Of a stretch of 64,000 nucleotides of DNA, positions 18,747 to 28,863 are shown in pieces. Source of the DNA: Arsukibacterium ikkense. GTDB lineage: Bacteria > Pseudomonadota > Gammaproteobacteria > Enterobacterales > Alteromonadaceae. Made by a program: the position numbers and the translations under genes. Under the pieces are notes generated by a model. It saw only the letters and a program-made list of their open reading frames with translations, did no database searches and was not told the origin of the DNA. The stretch covers positions 1 to 64,000 of the forward strand of contig NZ_LAHO01000001.1 of assembly GCF_000987775.1 (NCBI RefSeq), read 5' to 3'. Numbering within the stretch: the first letter of the stretch is position 1; every line of letters begins with the position of its first letter.

Positions 18747-20021
18747 TTGGCAAAAAATATTCAGGCAATACGTGGCATGAACGATTGCCTGCCACAGGAT
18801 ACGCCGTTATGGCAACATCTGGAGCAGGTATTACGCCACACCGTGGCTAGCTTTGGTTATAGCGAAATTCGCTTTCCGATAGTCGAAATGACCGAGCTGT
18901 TTAAACGCTCTATCGGCGAAGTAACCGACATCGTTGAAAAAGAAATGTACACCTTTGCTGATCGCAATGGTGACAGCCTGACGCTGCGTCCGGAAGGTAC
19001 TGCCTGCTGTGTTCGCGCTGGCAATGAACACGGTTTGTTGTATAACCAGGAGCAGCGGTTATGGTATCTGGGACCAATGTTTCGGCATGAAAGGCCGCAA
19101 AAAGGCCGCTACCGCCAGTTTCATCAGTTTGGTTTGGAAGCGTTTGGTATTGCCAGTAGCGATATTGACGCTGAAGTGATTATCTTAACTGCTAAGCTTT
19201 GGCAGCAACTGGGCCTGGCGCCATATGTTAGTTTGCAGCTGAATTCCTTAGGTTCCAATGAAGCAAGGGCCCGCTACCGGGAAGCATTGGTTGCTTATCT
19301 GCAGCAGCATCAGGCGCTGTTAGACGAAGACAGCCTGCGCCGGATGCATACCAATCCTTTACGGGTGCTCGATACGAAGAACCCGGCGCTGGCAGAGATC
19401 GTGGCTGGCGCGCCACAGTTAAGTGAATATTTAGATGCCGACTCAGCGGAGCATTTCAGCCAGTTAAAGCGCCGGCTCGACGCCGCCGGTATTGCTTATA
19501 CGGTTAACCCCACTCTGGTTCGTGGTCTGGATTATTACAATAAAACGGTTTTTGAATGGGTTACCACTGAACTGGGTGCTCAGGGCACCGTTTGTGCCGG
19601 TGGCCGCTATGATGGTTTAGTTGAGCAGCTGGGTGGTAAAGCCACGCCGGCAGTTGGCTTTGCGCTGGGCATGGAGCGATTAATATTATTGCTGCAAACC
19701 TTACAGCTGGTTAGCCTGCCAGCGGCTACCGCCGATATTTATATTATGCCGATGGGTGAAGCTGCGGAACTTGCGGCCATAGCGATTGCCGAACAGCTGC
19801 GTAGCGAATTAACTGCAAAACGTGTTATCTTGCACTGCGGCGGCGGCAACCTGAAAAAGCAAATGAAACGGGCTGATAAATCGGGTGCTGCACTGGGATT
19901 GATCCTGGGGGCAGATGAGCTGGCACGCGGCGAAATCACCTTGAAATGGTTGCGCGAAGATAAACCTCAGCGCACGCTGACGCTGGCAGCATTGCCTCAG
20001 TTACTGGCAGCCATGGTATAA
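18747..20021 (+). CDS. hisS: Histidyl-tRNA synthetase
   Basis: Class II aminoacyl-tRNA synthetase, 424 residues, the E. coli length. It starts with TTG at 18747, because [16 protein letters not shown] is the conserved family N-terminus and no upstream ATG or GTG fits. Class II motif 2 ([19 protein letters not shown]), the HisA motif ([15 protein letters not shown]) and motif 3 (GFALGMERL) are present. The TTG start and weak ribosome site suggest modest translation. Confidence 0.96.
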   Translation: MAKNIQAIRGMNDCLPQDTPLWQHLEQVLRHTVASFGYSEIRFPIVEMTELFKRSIGEVTDIVEKEMYTFADRNGDSLTLRPEGTACCVRAGNEHGLLYNQEQRLWYLGPMFRHERPQKGRYRQFHQFGLEAFGIASSDIDAEVIILTAKLWQQLGLAPYVSLQLNSLGSNEARARYREALVAYLQQHQALLDEDSLRRMHTNPLRVLDTKNPALAEIVAGAPQLSEYLDADSAEHFSQLKRRLDAAGIAYTVNPTLVRGLDYYNKTVFEWVTTELGAQGTVCAGGRYDGLVEQLGGKATPAVGFALGMERLILLLQTLQLVSLPAATADIYIMPMGEAAELAAIAIAEQLRSELTAKRVILHCGGGNLKKQMKRADKSGAALGLILGADELARGEITLKWLREDKPQRTLTLAALPQLLAAMV

Positions 20022-20118
20022 CAACAGATTATTAGTACTGGTTGCAGCCGGCAAGCGCATTGTCTGGTTGGCAAGCTGTACCTAAGCAGATTAAACAGGA
20101 TATTACGGAGTAGTCACA

Positions 20119-20748
20119 TTGGAAATTTACAGCAGCGAAGAACAACAGGTTGAGGCCATCAAACGCTTTTGGAATGAATACGGCAAAGCGATTTTAGGTG
20201 GGGTAGTGATTGGCCTGGCTGGCCTTTACGGCTGGCGCTATTATCAGGCTGATCAACGCAGCCAGGCTGAGCAGGTATCTGCTCAGTACAGCCAGTTGCT
20301 GCAGCAACAACAAACTGAGGGTAGTGACTGGCTGAACAGTGCCAAAGGTTTTATTGATGCCCAGGGCAATAGCAGCTATGCGGTGTTTGCCGCTTTACTC
20401 GCCGCCCGCGAAGCAATAGATTCACAGCAACTGGCTACTGCCGCTGAGCATTTAAGCTGGGTGATGCATAATGCCAAGGAAGCGCCGGTAAAGGCCATTG
20501 CTCAGCTGCGGCTGGCGCGGGTGCAGCGTGAACAAGGTAATTATGCAGATGCGCTGGCAACTTTACAGTTAGCGGTTCCGGCTAGTTTTCTGTCGCAGCA
20601 GGCAGAATTACGGGGCGACTTATTGCAGTTAACGGGTGAGTTAGCACAGGCCAAGGCGGCATATCAGCAGGCATTGGCCAGCAGTGAACAAACCCGGCAA
20701 TTATTACAGGTAAAACTGGATGAATTGGCCCATATTACAGCCAGCTAA
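20119..20748 (+). CDS. yfgM: YfgM/ancillary SecYEG translocon subunit
   Basis: Single-pass inner-membrane protein with periplasmic TPR-like repeats, 209 residues (E. coli 206). The N-terminus EIYSSEEQQVEAIKRFWNEYG and the membrane helix near 25-42 match the family. In E. coli it contacts SecYEG and the chaperone PpiD. It starts with TTG at 20119 after a GGAG site; no nearby ATG fits. It lies between hisS and bamB as usual. Confidence 0.92.
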   Translation: MEIYSSEEQQVEAIKRFWNEYGKAILGGVVIGLAGLYGWRYYQADQRSQAEQVSAQYSQLLQQQQTEGSDWLNSAKGFIDAQGNSSYAVFAALLAAREAIDSQQLATAAEHLSWVMHNAKEAPVKAIAQLRLARVQREQGNYADALATLQLAVPASFLSQQAELRGDLLQLTGELAQAKAAYQQALASSEQTRQLLQVKLDELAHITAS

Positions 20749-20760
20749 CAAGGGGTAGGC

Positions 20761-21936
20761 GTGAAATTATTCGGAAAAATAACGGCTGTTGTTTTAGTGG
20801 CTTTTGCAGTATCTGCTTGTTCAAGCAAGGAAAAGCTGGTATTGCCTGATGTTCAGAATAGCATCAGCCCAAAGAAGGTCTGGCAAAGTAAGGTAGGTAA
20901 GGGCGTAGCGCATTACGAGTCAGGGCTAAAGCCGCTTATTCAGGATAACAAAGTTTATGCCGCCAGCCGGGAAGGCCTGGTGGTAGCAAAGAACCTGAGC
21001 AATGGCCGTACGTTGTGGCGCTTTGATTTACGTACTGAGGGCAGATCTTCATTGCTGGCCCGTTTTAGTAGCGATAGCGCCCGCATTGCCGGTGGCATTA
21101 GCTACAGCAACAACAGATTGTATCTGGGCACAGAAAACGGTGAAGTATTTGCGCTAAATGCCGAAACGGGCCAGCTGTTATGGCGGGTGCCAGTGAAAGG
21201 TGAAGTATTAGCCAGCCCGGCAGTAGGTGATGGCCTGGTTGTAGCGGCGACCACCGCTGGCAACATCATTGCACTTGACCCTGAAACCGGTGAGCAACGC
21301 TGGATATTTGAAGACGATCAACCTGCTTTGACTATTCGTGGTGTAAGCGAGCCGGTGATTGAAGCCGGTGGTGTGATTTACGGCAGCGGCACCGGCCGGG
21401 TTGGCGTACTACTGGCTGATCGTGGTTATCAGGCCTGGGAAGAAGCGATTGCGATTCCACAGGGTACAACCGACTTATCGCGTTTAGTCGATGTTGATGC
21501 CAAGCCCATTGTAGTTGCCGGCACCTTGTATAGCATTGCTTATAACGGCGAGTTGGTCGCGATGGAGCTGCGCAGTGGCCGTCAGTTGTGGAAGCGCGAC
21601 TACGCCAGCTTCCGTAATATGGCTATTTCGGGCAACATTTTATATGTGGTTGATTCAACCGGCGGTATTTATGCCATTGACCGGCGTAATGGCAGTGAAG
21701 TATGGGGCCAGCAAGGCTTACGTCGACACTTTCTAAGCGGGCCAACGGTATATAAAGATTACTTAGTGGTGGGTGATGTTAAAGGCAATTTGCATTGGCT
21801 GAACCGCGAAACCGGCGACTTTGTTGCCAGACAACGTTTTGATAGCTCGGGCTTTTACCGGGAAGCGGTAGCAAACGACGACTATATATTAGTGACAAGC
21901 CGCAATGGTGAGCTAGTCTTATTACAAGTACCTTAA
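20761..21936 (+). CDS. bamB: Outer membrane protein assembly factor BamB
   Basis: Lipoprotein of the BAM complex, 391 residues (E. coli 392). GTG start at 20761, signal peptide with lipobox VSAC, then an eight-bladed PQQ-like beta-propeller with repeats such as VFALNAETGQLLWRVPV and IIALDPETGEQRW. It helps BamA fold beta-barrel proteins. The start is 12 bp after yfgM. A hairpin terminator follows. Confidence 0.96.
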   Translation: MKLFGKITAVVLVAFAVSACSSKEKLVLPDVQNSISPKKVWQSKVGKGVAHYESGLKPLIQDNKVYAASREGLVVAKNLSNGRTLWRFDLRTEGRSSLLARFSSDSARIAGGISYSNNRLYLGTENGEVFALNAETGQLLWRVPVKGEVLASPAVGDGLVVAATTAGNIIALDPETGEQRWIFEDDQPALTIRGVSEPVIEAGGVIYGSGTGRVGVLLADRGYQAWEEAIAIPQGTTDLSRLVDVDAKPIVVAGTLYSIAYNGELVAMELRSGRQLWKRDYASFRNMAISGNILYVVDSTGGIYAIDRRNGSEVWGQQGLRRHFLSGPTVYKDYLVVGDVKGNLHWLNRETGDFVARQRFDSSGFYREAVANDDYILVTSRNGELVLLQVP

Positions 21937-21963
21937 CCGGTACCCTAGGCATATAACTGAAGG

Positions 21964-21990
21964 AACAGGCCTGATTGGGCCTGTTTTCTT
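21964..21990 (+). terminator. Terminator between bamB and der
   Basis: AACAGGCC, loop TGATTG, GGCCTGTT followed by TTCTTATTTTT. A good rho-independent hairpin. der starts only 19 bp further on, so der must rely on read-through or on a promoter not obvious here. Confidence 0.75.
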
Positions 21991-22008
21991 ATTTTTGAGG
22001 TTGACTGA

Positions 22009-23490
22009 ATGTTACCTGTAGTGGCTCTGGTGGGGCGCGCCAATGTTGGCAAATCCACGTTATTTAATCGCTTAACCCGCACCCGTGACGCCCTGGTGGC
22101 TGACTTTCCGGGTTTAACCCGGGATCGAAAGTACGGCTCTGTTAATTTCGAGGGTATGGAATTTATTGTGGTTGATACCGGTGGTATTGATGGCAACGAG
22201 CAAGGTATTGAAGTAGAGATGGCCGGGCAGTCGCTAAAAGCGATTGACGAAGCGGATGTGGTGCTATTTATGGTCGATGCCCGGGCCGGTGCGACGGTGG
22301 GCGACAGTGCTATAGCTGATCATATTCGCCGCCTGGAAAAACCGGTATTTCTGGTAGCGAATAAAACCGATGGCCTGGATGCAGACACAGCAGTGGCCGA
22401 TTTTTACAGCCTGGGTATCGGTGAGGTGTACCCGATAGCCGCTGCGCACGGTCGTGGCGTGTCATCCTTGTTACAACATGCGTTACTGCCCTTTTTGGCT
22501 GATAAGTTGGCAGCGACTGACAGCGCTGCAGGTCTTGATGCTGGCCCTGCGCTGGAAACCATGACTGAAGAAGAAGCTGATGCTGAAGCGGCCCGCTTGC
22601 GTAGCGAACATATCAAACTGGCCATTGTTGGCCGGCCGAATGTCGGTAAATCGACGCTGACTAACCGGATTTTAGGCGAAGAACGGGTAGTGGTATTTGA
22701 TATGCCTGGTACCACCCGTGATTCGGTGTTTATTCCAATGCAGCGCAATGAGCGCAACTACACCCTGATTGACACCGCTGGGGTACGCCGCCGCGGTAAA
22801 ATTGACGACATGGTCGAGAAGTTCTCTGTGATTAAAACGCTGCAGGCCATTGAAGAAGCTAATGTGGTATTACTGGTACTGGACGCCCAACAGGGCATTT
22901 CCGATCAGGATTTAAGCATTCTGGGTTTTGCGTTGAATGCCGGCCGATCTCTGGTGATTGCGGTTAATAAATGGGATGGCCTGAACGACAGCATTAAAGA
23001 AGAAGTAAAACGCGAGCTGGATCGGCGATTAGGCTTTATTGACTTCGCCCGGCTGCATTTTATCTCGGCACTGCATGGTTCAGGTGTCGGCAACCTGTTT
23101 GAATCGGTAGAAGAGGCCTTTGATTCTGCTACAAAACGGGTCAGTACCTCGCTACTTACCCGTATTATGAAAATGGCGCAGGAAGATCACCAGCCGCCAC
23201 TGGTACATGGTCGCCGGGTCAAACTGAAGTATGCCCATGCCGGTGGCTACAACCCGCCGATTATCGTCATCCATGGCAATCAGGTTAAAGACTTACCCGA
23301 TTCCTACAAGCGTTATTTAATGAACTACTATCGCAAAGCCTTGCAAATGATGGGTACGCCGGTCCGGGTTGAATTCCGCGAGGGGGAGAACCCCTTTATG
23401 CCAACCAAAAAGAACACCGAAACTGCGCTGCAAAAATACAAGCGTGAGCGTTTAATGAAGGCGCGCCAGAAAGTGGCTAAAAAAGATTAA
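22009..23490 (+). CDS. der: Ribosome biogenesis GTPase Der (EngA)
   Basis: Double GTPase needed for 50S subunit maturation, 493 residues (E. coli 490). Two G domains are visible: [14 protein letters not shown] with DTGGID and NKTD, and [14 protein letters not shown] with DTAGVR and NKWD. The acidic linker near residues 175-200 and a C-terminal KH-like domain follow. It closes the ndk-to-der block conserved in gammaproteobacteria. Confidence 0.97.
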   Translation: MLPVVALVGRANVGKSTLFNRLTRTRDALVADFPGLTRDRKYGSVNFEGMEFIVVDTGGIDGNEQGIEVEMAGQSLKAIDEADVVLFMVDARAGATVGDSAIADHIRRLEKPVFLVANKTDGLDADTAVADFYSLGIGEVYPIAAAHGRGVSSLLQHALLPFLADKLAATDSAAGLDAGPALETMTEEEADAEAARLRSEHIKLAIVGRPNVGKSTLTNRILGEERVVVFDMPGTTRDSVFIPMQRNERNYTLIDTAGVRRRGKIDDMVEKFSVIKTLQAIEEANVVLLVLDAQQGISDQDLSILGFALNAGRSLVIAVNKWDGLNDSIKEEVKRELDRRLGFIDFARLHFISALHGSGVGNLFESVEEAFDSATKRVSTSLLTRIMKMAQEDHQPPLVHGRRVKLKYAHAGGYNPPIIVIHGNQVKDLPDSYKRYLMNYYRKALQMMGTPVRVEFREGENPFMPTKKNTETALQKYKRERLMKARQKVAKKD

Positions 23491-23506
23491 CAGCAAGGAC
23501 TAACTG

Positions 23507-25762
23507 ATGAAGTTTCGTTTTCCGGTTATTGTTATCGATGAAGATTTTCGTTCAGAAAATATTTCAGGTTCAGGCATTCGTGATTTAGCCGAAGCCATCG
23601 GTAGCCACGGTTTTGAAGTGGTGGGTTACACCAGCTATGTTGATTTAACGGCTTTTGCCCAACAAGCCAGCCGTGCCTCCTGCTTTATTTTATCAATTGA
23701 TGATGAAGAATTTGGCAGCGGCAGCGATGCTGAAGTCAGCGCCGCCCTGACTGAGCTTAGGGCCTTTGTCAAAGAAGTACGCAAACGTAACGCCGATATA
23801 CCGATTTTTTTATACGGTGAAACCCGTACCAGCCGGCATATTTCCAATGATATCCTGCGTGAGCTGCATGGCTTTATTCATATGTTTGAAGACACACCGG
23901 AATTTGTGGCCCGCCATATTATCCGTGAAGCCAAAAAATATCTGGATGCTTTAGCGCCGCCGTTTTTTAATGCGTTAATGGCCTATGCCGAAGACTCGTC
24001 ATACTCCTGGCATTGTCCGGGACACTCGGGTGGCGTGGCCTTTTTAAAAAGTCCGGTTGGCCAGATGTTTCACCAGTTCTTCGGTGAAAATATGCTGCGC
24101 GCCGATGTCTGTAATTCGGTTGATGAATTAGGCCAGTTGCTGGACCATACCGGCCCGGTGGCACAAAGCGAGCAAAATGCTGCCCGCATTTTCAATGCTG
24201 ATCATTTGTTTTTTGTCACCAATGGTACCTCCACCTCCAATAAAATGGTCTGGCACTCGGTAGTGGCACCAGGCGATATCGTAGTGGTCGATCGTAACTG
24301 TCATAAATCGATTTTGCACTCGATAATTATGACCGGCGCCATCCCGGTATTTTTAATGCCAACCCGCAACCATTACGGCATTATCGGCCCGATCCCGAAA
24401 AGTGAGTTTTCGCCAGAGGCCATCGCCAAAAAGATTGAGGCCAACCCTTTTGCCCGCAATGCCAAAAACAAAAAGCCGCGTATTCTGACCATTACCCAAA
24501 GTACCTACGACGGTATCTTGTATAACGTGGAAGAGATAAAACAGCAGCTGGGCTCAACTATCGACACCCTGCATTTTGACGAAGCCTGGCTGCCGCATGC
24601 CAGCTTCCATGATTTCTACAAGAATATGCATGCCATTGGTAAAGACCGGCCACGTTCAGCAGAAACCCTGGTATTTGCCACCCAATCTACCCATAAATTA
24701 CTGGCTGGCTTGTCACAGGCATCGCAGATTCTGGTGCAAAATGCCACTAATCGAAGCTTAGATACCCACCGCTTTAACGAGTCGTACTTAATGCACAGCT
24801 CAACCAGCCCGCAATATGCCATTATCGCCAGCTGCGATGTGGCGGCGGCGATGATGGAAGCGCCGGGCGGCACGGCATTGGTAGAAGAAAGCTTACTGGA
24901 AGCCATTGATTTTCGCCGCGCCATGCGCAAAGTGGATGCCGAATTTGGCGATAATGACTGGTGGTTTACGGTGTGGGGCCCGGAGCATTTGCCGGAAGAG
25001 GGCATCGGCGAGCGTGATAACTGGATGCTGCATGCCACCGACAGCTGGCATGGCTTTGGTGCCATCGAATCCGGTTTTAATATTCTGGACCCAATCAAGG
25101 CCACCATTATTACCCCGGGCCTGACATTGCAGGGGCAGTTTGACGAACATGGCATACCGGCGACTATCGTCAGTAAGTACCTGGCTGAACACGGTATTAT
25201 TATCGAAAAAACCGGCCTGTATTCGTTCTTTATTATGTTTACCATTGGTATTACCAAGGGCCGCTGGAACTCGATGGTGACTGAGTTACAGCAGTTTAAA
25301 GACGATTACGATCAAAACCTGCCAATGTGGCGGGTGATGCCGGAATTTGTGGCGAAGAATCCGCGTTACGAAAAAGTCGGTCTGCGCGATCTGTGCCAGC
25401 AAATTCATAATATTTACCGCCAGTTTGATGTGGCCAAAGTGACCACTGAGATGTACCTGTCGAATATTGAAACGGCAATGACCCCAGCCGATGCCTGGGC
25501 CAAAATGGCCCACCGCGAAATTGAGCGGGTGTCTATTGACGACATCGCCGGCCGGGTAACCGCTATGTTAGTAACCCCTTACCCACCGGGTATTCCTCTG
25601 ATGGTGCCGGGCGAGCGTTTTAATGCCACTATTATTAAGTATCTGAAATTTACCCGCGCCTTCAACGGCCAGTTCCCGGGCTTTGAGACCGATGTGCATG
25701 GCCTGGTGCGGGAAACTATTGCTGGTGAGAGTCAGTACTTTATTGATGTGGTAAAAGAGTAG
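23507..25762 (+). CDS. ldcA: Orn/Lys/Arg decarboxylase, most like lysine decarboxylase LdcA
   Basis: PLP-dependent fold-type I amino acid decarboxylase, 751 residues. An N-terminal response-regulator-like wing (1-150) is followed by the PLP core with YSWHCPGHSGGVAF, VVDRNCHKSILHSIIMTGA, LHFDEAW and the Schiff-base lysine K397 in STHKLLAGLSQAS, then the C-terminal domain with PYPPGIPL. From memory, length and motif wording are closest to Pseudomonas LdcA (lysine to cadaverine). Arginine specificity of the AdiA type cannot be excluded from sequence. No antiporter gene such as cadB or adiC lies nearby, which argues against an acid-resistance pair. It starts 16 bp after der and has its own terminator. 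Confidence 0.85.
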   Translation: MKFRFPVIVIDEDFRSENISGSGIRDLAEAIGSHGFEVVGYTSYVDLTAFAQQASRASCFILSIDDEEFGSGSDAEVSAALTELRAFVKEVRKRNADIPIFLYGETRTSRHISNDILRELHGFIHMFEDTPEFVARHIIREAKKYLDALAPPFFNALMAYAEDSSYSWHCPGHSGGVAFLKSPVGQMFHQFFGENMLRADVCNSVDELGQLLDHTGPVAQSEQNAARIFNADHLFFVTNGTSTSNKMVWHSVVAPGDIVVVDRNCHKSILHSIIMTGAIPVFLMPTRNHYGIIGPIPKSEFSPEAIAKKIEANPFARNAKNKKPRILTITQSTYDGILYNVEEIKQQLGSTIDTLHFDEAWLPHASFHDFYKNMHAIGKDRPRSAETLVFATQSTHKLLAGLSQASQILVQNATNRSLDTHRFNESYLMHSSTSPQYAIIASCDVAAAMMEAPGGTALVEESLLEAIDFRRAMRKVDAEFGDNDWWFTVWGPEHLPEEGIGERDNWMLHATDSWHGFGAIESGFNILDPIKATIITPGLTLQGQFDEHGIPATIVSKYLAEHGIIIEKTGLYSFFIMFTIGITKGRWNSMVTELQQFKDDYDQNLPMWRVMPEFVAKNPRYEKVGLRDLCQQIHNIYRQFDVAKVTTEMYLSNIETAMTPADAWAKMAHREIERVSIDDIAGRVTAMLVTPYPPGIPLMVPGERFNATIIKYLKFTRAFNGQFPGFETDVHGLVRETIAGESQYFIDVVKE

Positions 25763-25796
25763 CGCTAACACGCCATGTTTGTAGGCTGATGTCAGT

Positions 25797-25840
25797 AAAA
25801 AACCGGAATGGGTTAGTTTTAGCCAATTCCGGTTTTATAG
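25797..25840 (+). terminator. Terminator after the decarboxylase gene
   Basis: AAAACCGGAAT and ATTCCGGTTTT form an 11-bp perfect stem around an imperfect inner part, beginning about 35 bp after the stop codon. Confidence 0.8.
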
Positions 25841-25876
25841 TTTTTAGGGTACTCTGTTACATCAGGCGCTGACAGC

Positions 25877-26989
25877 ATGGATGAACCTAAGCCCGTGACC
25901 ACCTTACCCCTTAATAAAACCCAGGCCCAGACCAGAGCTGATCAGGTGCTGGCCTTTCGGGCAGAACAGCAACTATTAGCCGAACAAGGCCTGCTGGCGC
26001 TGACTGACGACAACGCCCAAAAAATTCGTGAGTATCACAATGGCTTGCTGCAGCAACTGCAGCAAGGTCTGGATATCGATTTAAATGACCAAGCCCGCCA
26101 TTTGTCGTTGGGCATGCAAATTGTCTCATTTCTTGGCGCTACCGCGCTGGCTGCCAGTTTGTTTTTTCTGTTTTATCAGTACTGGGGCTACTTTGCTAGC
26201 GCCACTCAGGTCACGCTGTTAGTGGCGGCGCCCTTATTAAGCCTGGGCCTTACGCTGTGGTTACAGCGAATTGATGACTCTGGTTATTACGCAAAATTAG
26301 CCGCATTACTGTCTTTTGTCGCCTGGGTGCTGAATATTGTGATGCTGGGCAGCATTTTTAATATCACGCCATCACCAAATGCTTTTGCTGTTTTCGCATT
26401 TTATGGTTTTGTGCTGGCTTACCTGGTGCAGGCCCGCTTGCTGCTGGCGGCGGCAATGCTCTGCAGCTTTATGTTTATCGGCGCGCAGTTCGGTAGCTGG
26501 ATGGGCAGTTACTGGGTGTATGCCGGCGAGTATCCTGAGCATTTTCTGCTAACCAGTCTGCTGTTGTTTGTCGTGCCACTGCTGTTTAATCAACAGCGGT
26601 TTGATGGCTTCGCCAACCTGTATCAGATACTGTCAGCGGTGGTGTTTTTTATTGCCGTGCTGATATTAGCCAATTGGGGCCGCGTCAGTTATTTGCCCTG
26701 GTCGGCTGAGATTATTGAAGGTTGTTATCAGGTATTGGGGTTTGCAGCCAGTGCGTTGTTGGTGCTGTATGGCATCCGCACCCATGCAACCAAATTGATG
26801 CTAACCGGCAATGTGTTCTTTGCACTATTTTTGTATACCAAGTTCTTTGATTGGTGGTGGGACTGGTTACCTAAATACCTGTTCTTCTTGTTAATTGGCC
26901 TTACAGCGATTTTAGCACTCACTATGTTTAACCGTTTTCGCACGGCTCAGCATGCCAGGGTGCAACCAGCCGGAGGGCAGCATGGCTAA
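25877..26989 (+). CDS. DUF2157 multi-pass membrane protein
   Basis: 370 residues. The soluble N-terminal part (1-85) has the helical pattern of DUF2157 (LAEQGLLALTDDNAQKIREY). After it come about ten hydrophobic segments from residue 80 onwards, the first FLGATALAASLFFLFYQYW. Function is unknown for the family. The next gene starts inside its last codons, so the pair is expected to be made together. The family is often paired with a second small exported or anchored protein, as here. Confidence 0.75.
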   Translation: MDEPKPVTTLPLNKTQAQTRADQVLAFRAEQQLLAEQGLLALTDDNAQKIREYHNGLLQQLQQGLDIDLNDQARHLSLGMQIVSFLGATALAASLFFLFYQYWGYFASATQVTLLVAAPLLSLGLTLWLQRIDDSGYYAKLAALLSFVAWVLNIVMLGSIFNITPSPNAFAVFAFYGFVLAYLVQARLLLAAAMLCSFMFIGAQFGSWMGSYWVYAGEYPEHFLLTSLLLFVVPLLFNQQRFDGFANLYQILSAVVFFIAVLILANWGRVSYLPWSAEIIEGCYQVLGFAASALLVLYGIRTHATKLMLTGNVFFALFLYTKFFDWWWDWLPKYLFFLLIGLTAILALTMFNRFRTAQHARVQPAGGQHG

Positions 26990-27821
26990 TTCCCGCTCAA
27001 CAAAACTGCCATGGCTGGCCGTTGCTGCTGTGGTGCTGGTAAATAGCGTGATACTTGGCAAAGTGCTGATTAATCGCAGCGATACCCTGGCTGAACTGCC
27101 GTTAACGGAGCGGGAACTACGCTTGCCTGGTAATTATGGCTTTGCCAGAGAAGATTCAGCTAAACGGCTTAGCCTGCAGTGGACCACGCCGAACCCAGAG
27201 CCGATCAACGAAGATAACCACTATCGATACCGCCACACTAACCGCAGTTTAGTACTCAGTGAGCAGCACTTTGCCAGTTTTCAGTTCGGGCCCTGCCAGC
27301 CAGAGCGCTATCGGCGCCAACAACAGGCCGGTTGGGTGTTACTGGAATTTAATGGCCCAGGCTACCAGCAAGCGCTGGCCCAAGCAGCACATTATAATGC
27401 GTTAGCACAGCAAGCAGCGCCAGGGCCTGAACTCGCGGGCGAGGCGCTACTGGATAAACAACAGCGGGCAGCAGCGTTGCTGCAGGCGGCAACAGACTCG
27501 GCTACCCGTTTGTACGTTATCGATGCCGCTGCCAACCCGGCGTTACTGCAAAAAGTGCTGGCTGCCAGATCAGCCACTGCCAACGGCACTCTGTTAATTG
27601 TGCCCGCCGAATTACAACCCGGTTATGCCCGCTGTAACAAAGCAGGGCAGACCATTCCCACTGAAATTATGGTAAACCGGCTGGCGGTAGAATCGCTGTA
27701 TGTCCCCAAACATTTAGCTCAGGCATTACCGCAACACCGCAACAGCAGAGAAACAGTGCCGTTTCAGGCGACGATTCACTACGGTAAGCTGCATCAGCCC
27801 TGGATTAGCAGCCTGGAGTGA
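26982..27821 (+). CDS. Membrane-anchored partner of the DUF2157 protein (possibly DUF4824-like)
   Basis: 279 residues from the ATG at 26982, chosen because GGAGGG lies 6 bp before it; it overlaps the upstream stop by 8 bp. One N-terminal anchor helix (residues about 10-30) is followed by a soluble, probably periplasmic part starting LPLTERELRLP. The LTERELRLP motif recalls the DUF4824 family, from memory only. The typical GDYxxLxY motif of the other common DUF2157 partner was looked for and not found. Its end overlaps the convergent chaC gene by 17 bp. Confidence 0.6.
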   Translation: MANSRSTKLPWLAVAAVVLVNSVILGKVLINRSDTLAELPLTERELRLPGNYGFAREDSAKRLSLQWTTPNPEPINEDNHYRYRHTNRSLVLSEQHFASFQFGPCQPERYRRQQQAGWVLLEFNGPGYQQALAQAAHYNALAQQAAPGPELAGEALLDKQQRAAALLQAATDSATRLYVIDAAANPALLQKVLAARSATANGTLLIVPAELQPGYARCNKAGQTIPTEIMVNRLAVESLYVPKHLAQALPQHRNSRETVPFQATIHYGKLHQPWISSLE

Positions 27822-28407
27822 GTTTAACTGTGTCGTTAGCAGGGAGACGTTCTAACAGTGCCTGCTCAATCGCAAACACATGCTCGTCAGCTTCATTCAT
27901 ATCGCGCAGCGCCTGCGCTAATTTCAGTACGTATTCGCTATTGGGGCCACTGGGCCCTGCACTTTGGGCAATATGGGCGGCGATAGCCGCGTCAGTATCC
28001 GGGCCCAGATACGCTTCATTGTCGGCGCTGGCTAAATACACTAATCCTTCACTTTGGCCAGGCTCTTCCAGCCAATGCAAATCTGTAAACACCCGCAGGT
28101 AACCGTTTTTTTCGCGATGATCTAAATGCTCAAAGGTATCGGGGGTTACCTGATACGCCATACCCGCACAGCGTGCGCCCGGTGCTTCAACTAAAGTTAA
28201 TACCCGCCCGGGCGCCTCAGGCGTGCCGCGATGATCATGCGAGCCCTGCCAGAAGCGGCGTTGCCAGCCATAAATACAAGCCGGCTTGCATTGCAGAAAA
28301 GGGAAATCGGCTTTATAAATCAGCGAGCCATAGCCAAATAACCAGACCGACTCCAGGTGGTGCAGCGGCTGGCGCTGTTGATTCAGGGCAATGGTGTTAT
28401 GTGACAT
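27805..28407 (-). CDS. chaC: Glutathione-specific gamma-glutamylcyclotransferase
   Basis: ChaC-family enzyme that cleaves glutathione to 5-oxoproline and Cys-Gly. 200 residues from the ATG at 28407, which has GGAGAG upstream; a slightly longer frame exists. The substrate loop VWLFGYGSLIY and the catalytic glutamate in LDHREKNGYLR are intact. It stands alone on the minus strand and overlaps the convergent membrane gene at its 3' end. Confidence 0.9.
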   Translation of the reverse strand: MSHNTIALNQQRQPLHHLESVWLFGYGSLIYKADFPFLQCKPACIYGWQRRFWQGSHDHRGTPEAPGRVLTLVEAPGARCAGMAYQVTPDTFEHLDHREKNGYLRVFTDLHWLEEPGQSEGLVYLASADNEAYLGPDTDAAIAAHIAQSAGPSGPNSEYVLKLAQALRDMNEADEHVFAIEQALLERLPANDTVKLTPGC

Positions 28408-28543
28408 AGCTCTCCAGTTAGCCAAAGTTTGCTAACAATGCATTTGAGTATTGCCCAGCATGGTAGCAATATCCCTGGCTGGTAGTGCGGGTATCTGCCA
28501 TATTCTGTTGGGGATTGGATACTTTTATTAAATATGTTTTGCG

Positions 28544-28861
28544 TCAAGTTTTTTCAATACGCTCGCTCCAATAGCCGGGCGTACGGGAATGATGAGCAAT
28601 GGCAATGACAACAGCTTCATTTGGTCTTATCAGGCAGACGATGTCATAAGGAAAACGTTTAAGTATTATGCGTTTTGCTCCCAGCGCTCCGGCTTCGGCT
28701 GACATTGGAAGAAGAGGGAGGATATTCTCCTCAATAAGGTCTAAGGCAGTATCAACGGCGTCAGAAAAATCTTTGCCAAGTCCAGGCTTTTCCGACTCAT
28801 ACCAAGCCGCAGCTTCAGTAGCTTCTTCTGCTGCTTCTTCGAGTATCCGCACAGTGAGCAA
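28544..28861 (-). CDS. RelE/ParE-family toxin
   Basis: About 105 residues with the ParE/RelE fold pattern: an N-terminal strand then EEAAEEATEAAAWYESEKPGLG, and the C-terminal strands RFPYDIVCLIRPNEAVVIAIAHHSRTPGYW. The start is TTG at 28861 or possibly the in-frame GTG four codons on; no ATG is available. ParE relatives act on gyrase and RelE relatives on ribosome-bound mRNA; which applies here cannot be told. It begins 2 bp after the antitoxin stop, the standard antitoxin-toxin order. Confidence 0.85.
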   Translation of the reverse strand: MLTVRILEEAAEEATEAAAWYESEKPGLGKDFSDAVDTALDLIEENILPLLPMSAEAGALGAKRIILKRFPYDIVCLIRPNEAVVIAIAHHSRTPGYWSERIEKT

Positions 28862-28863
28862 TT

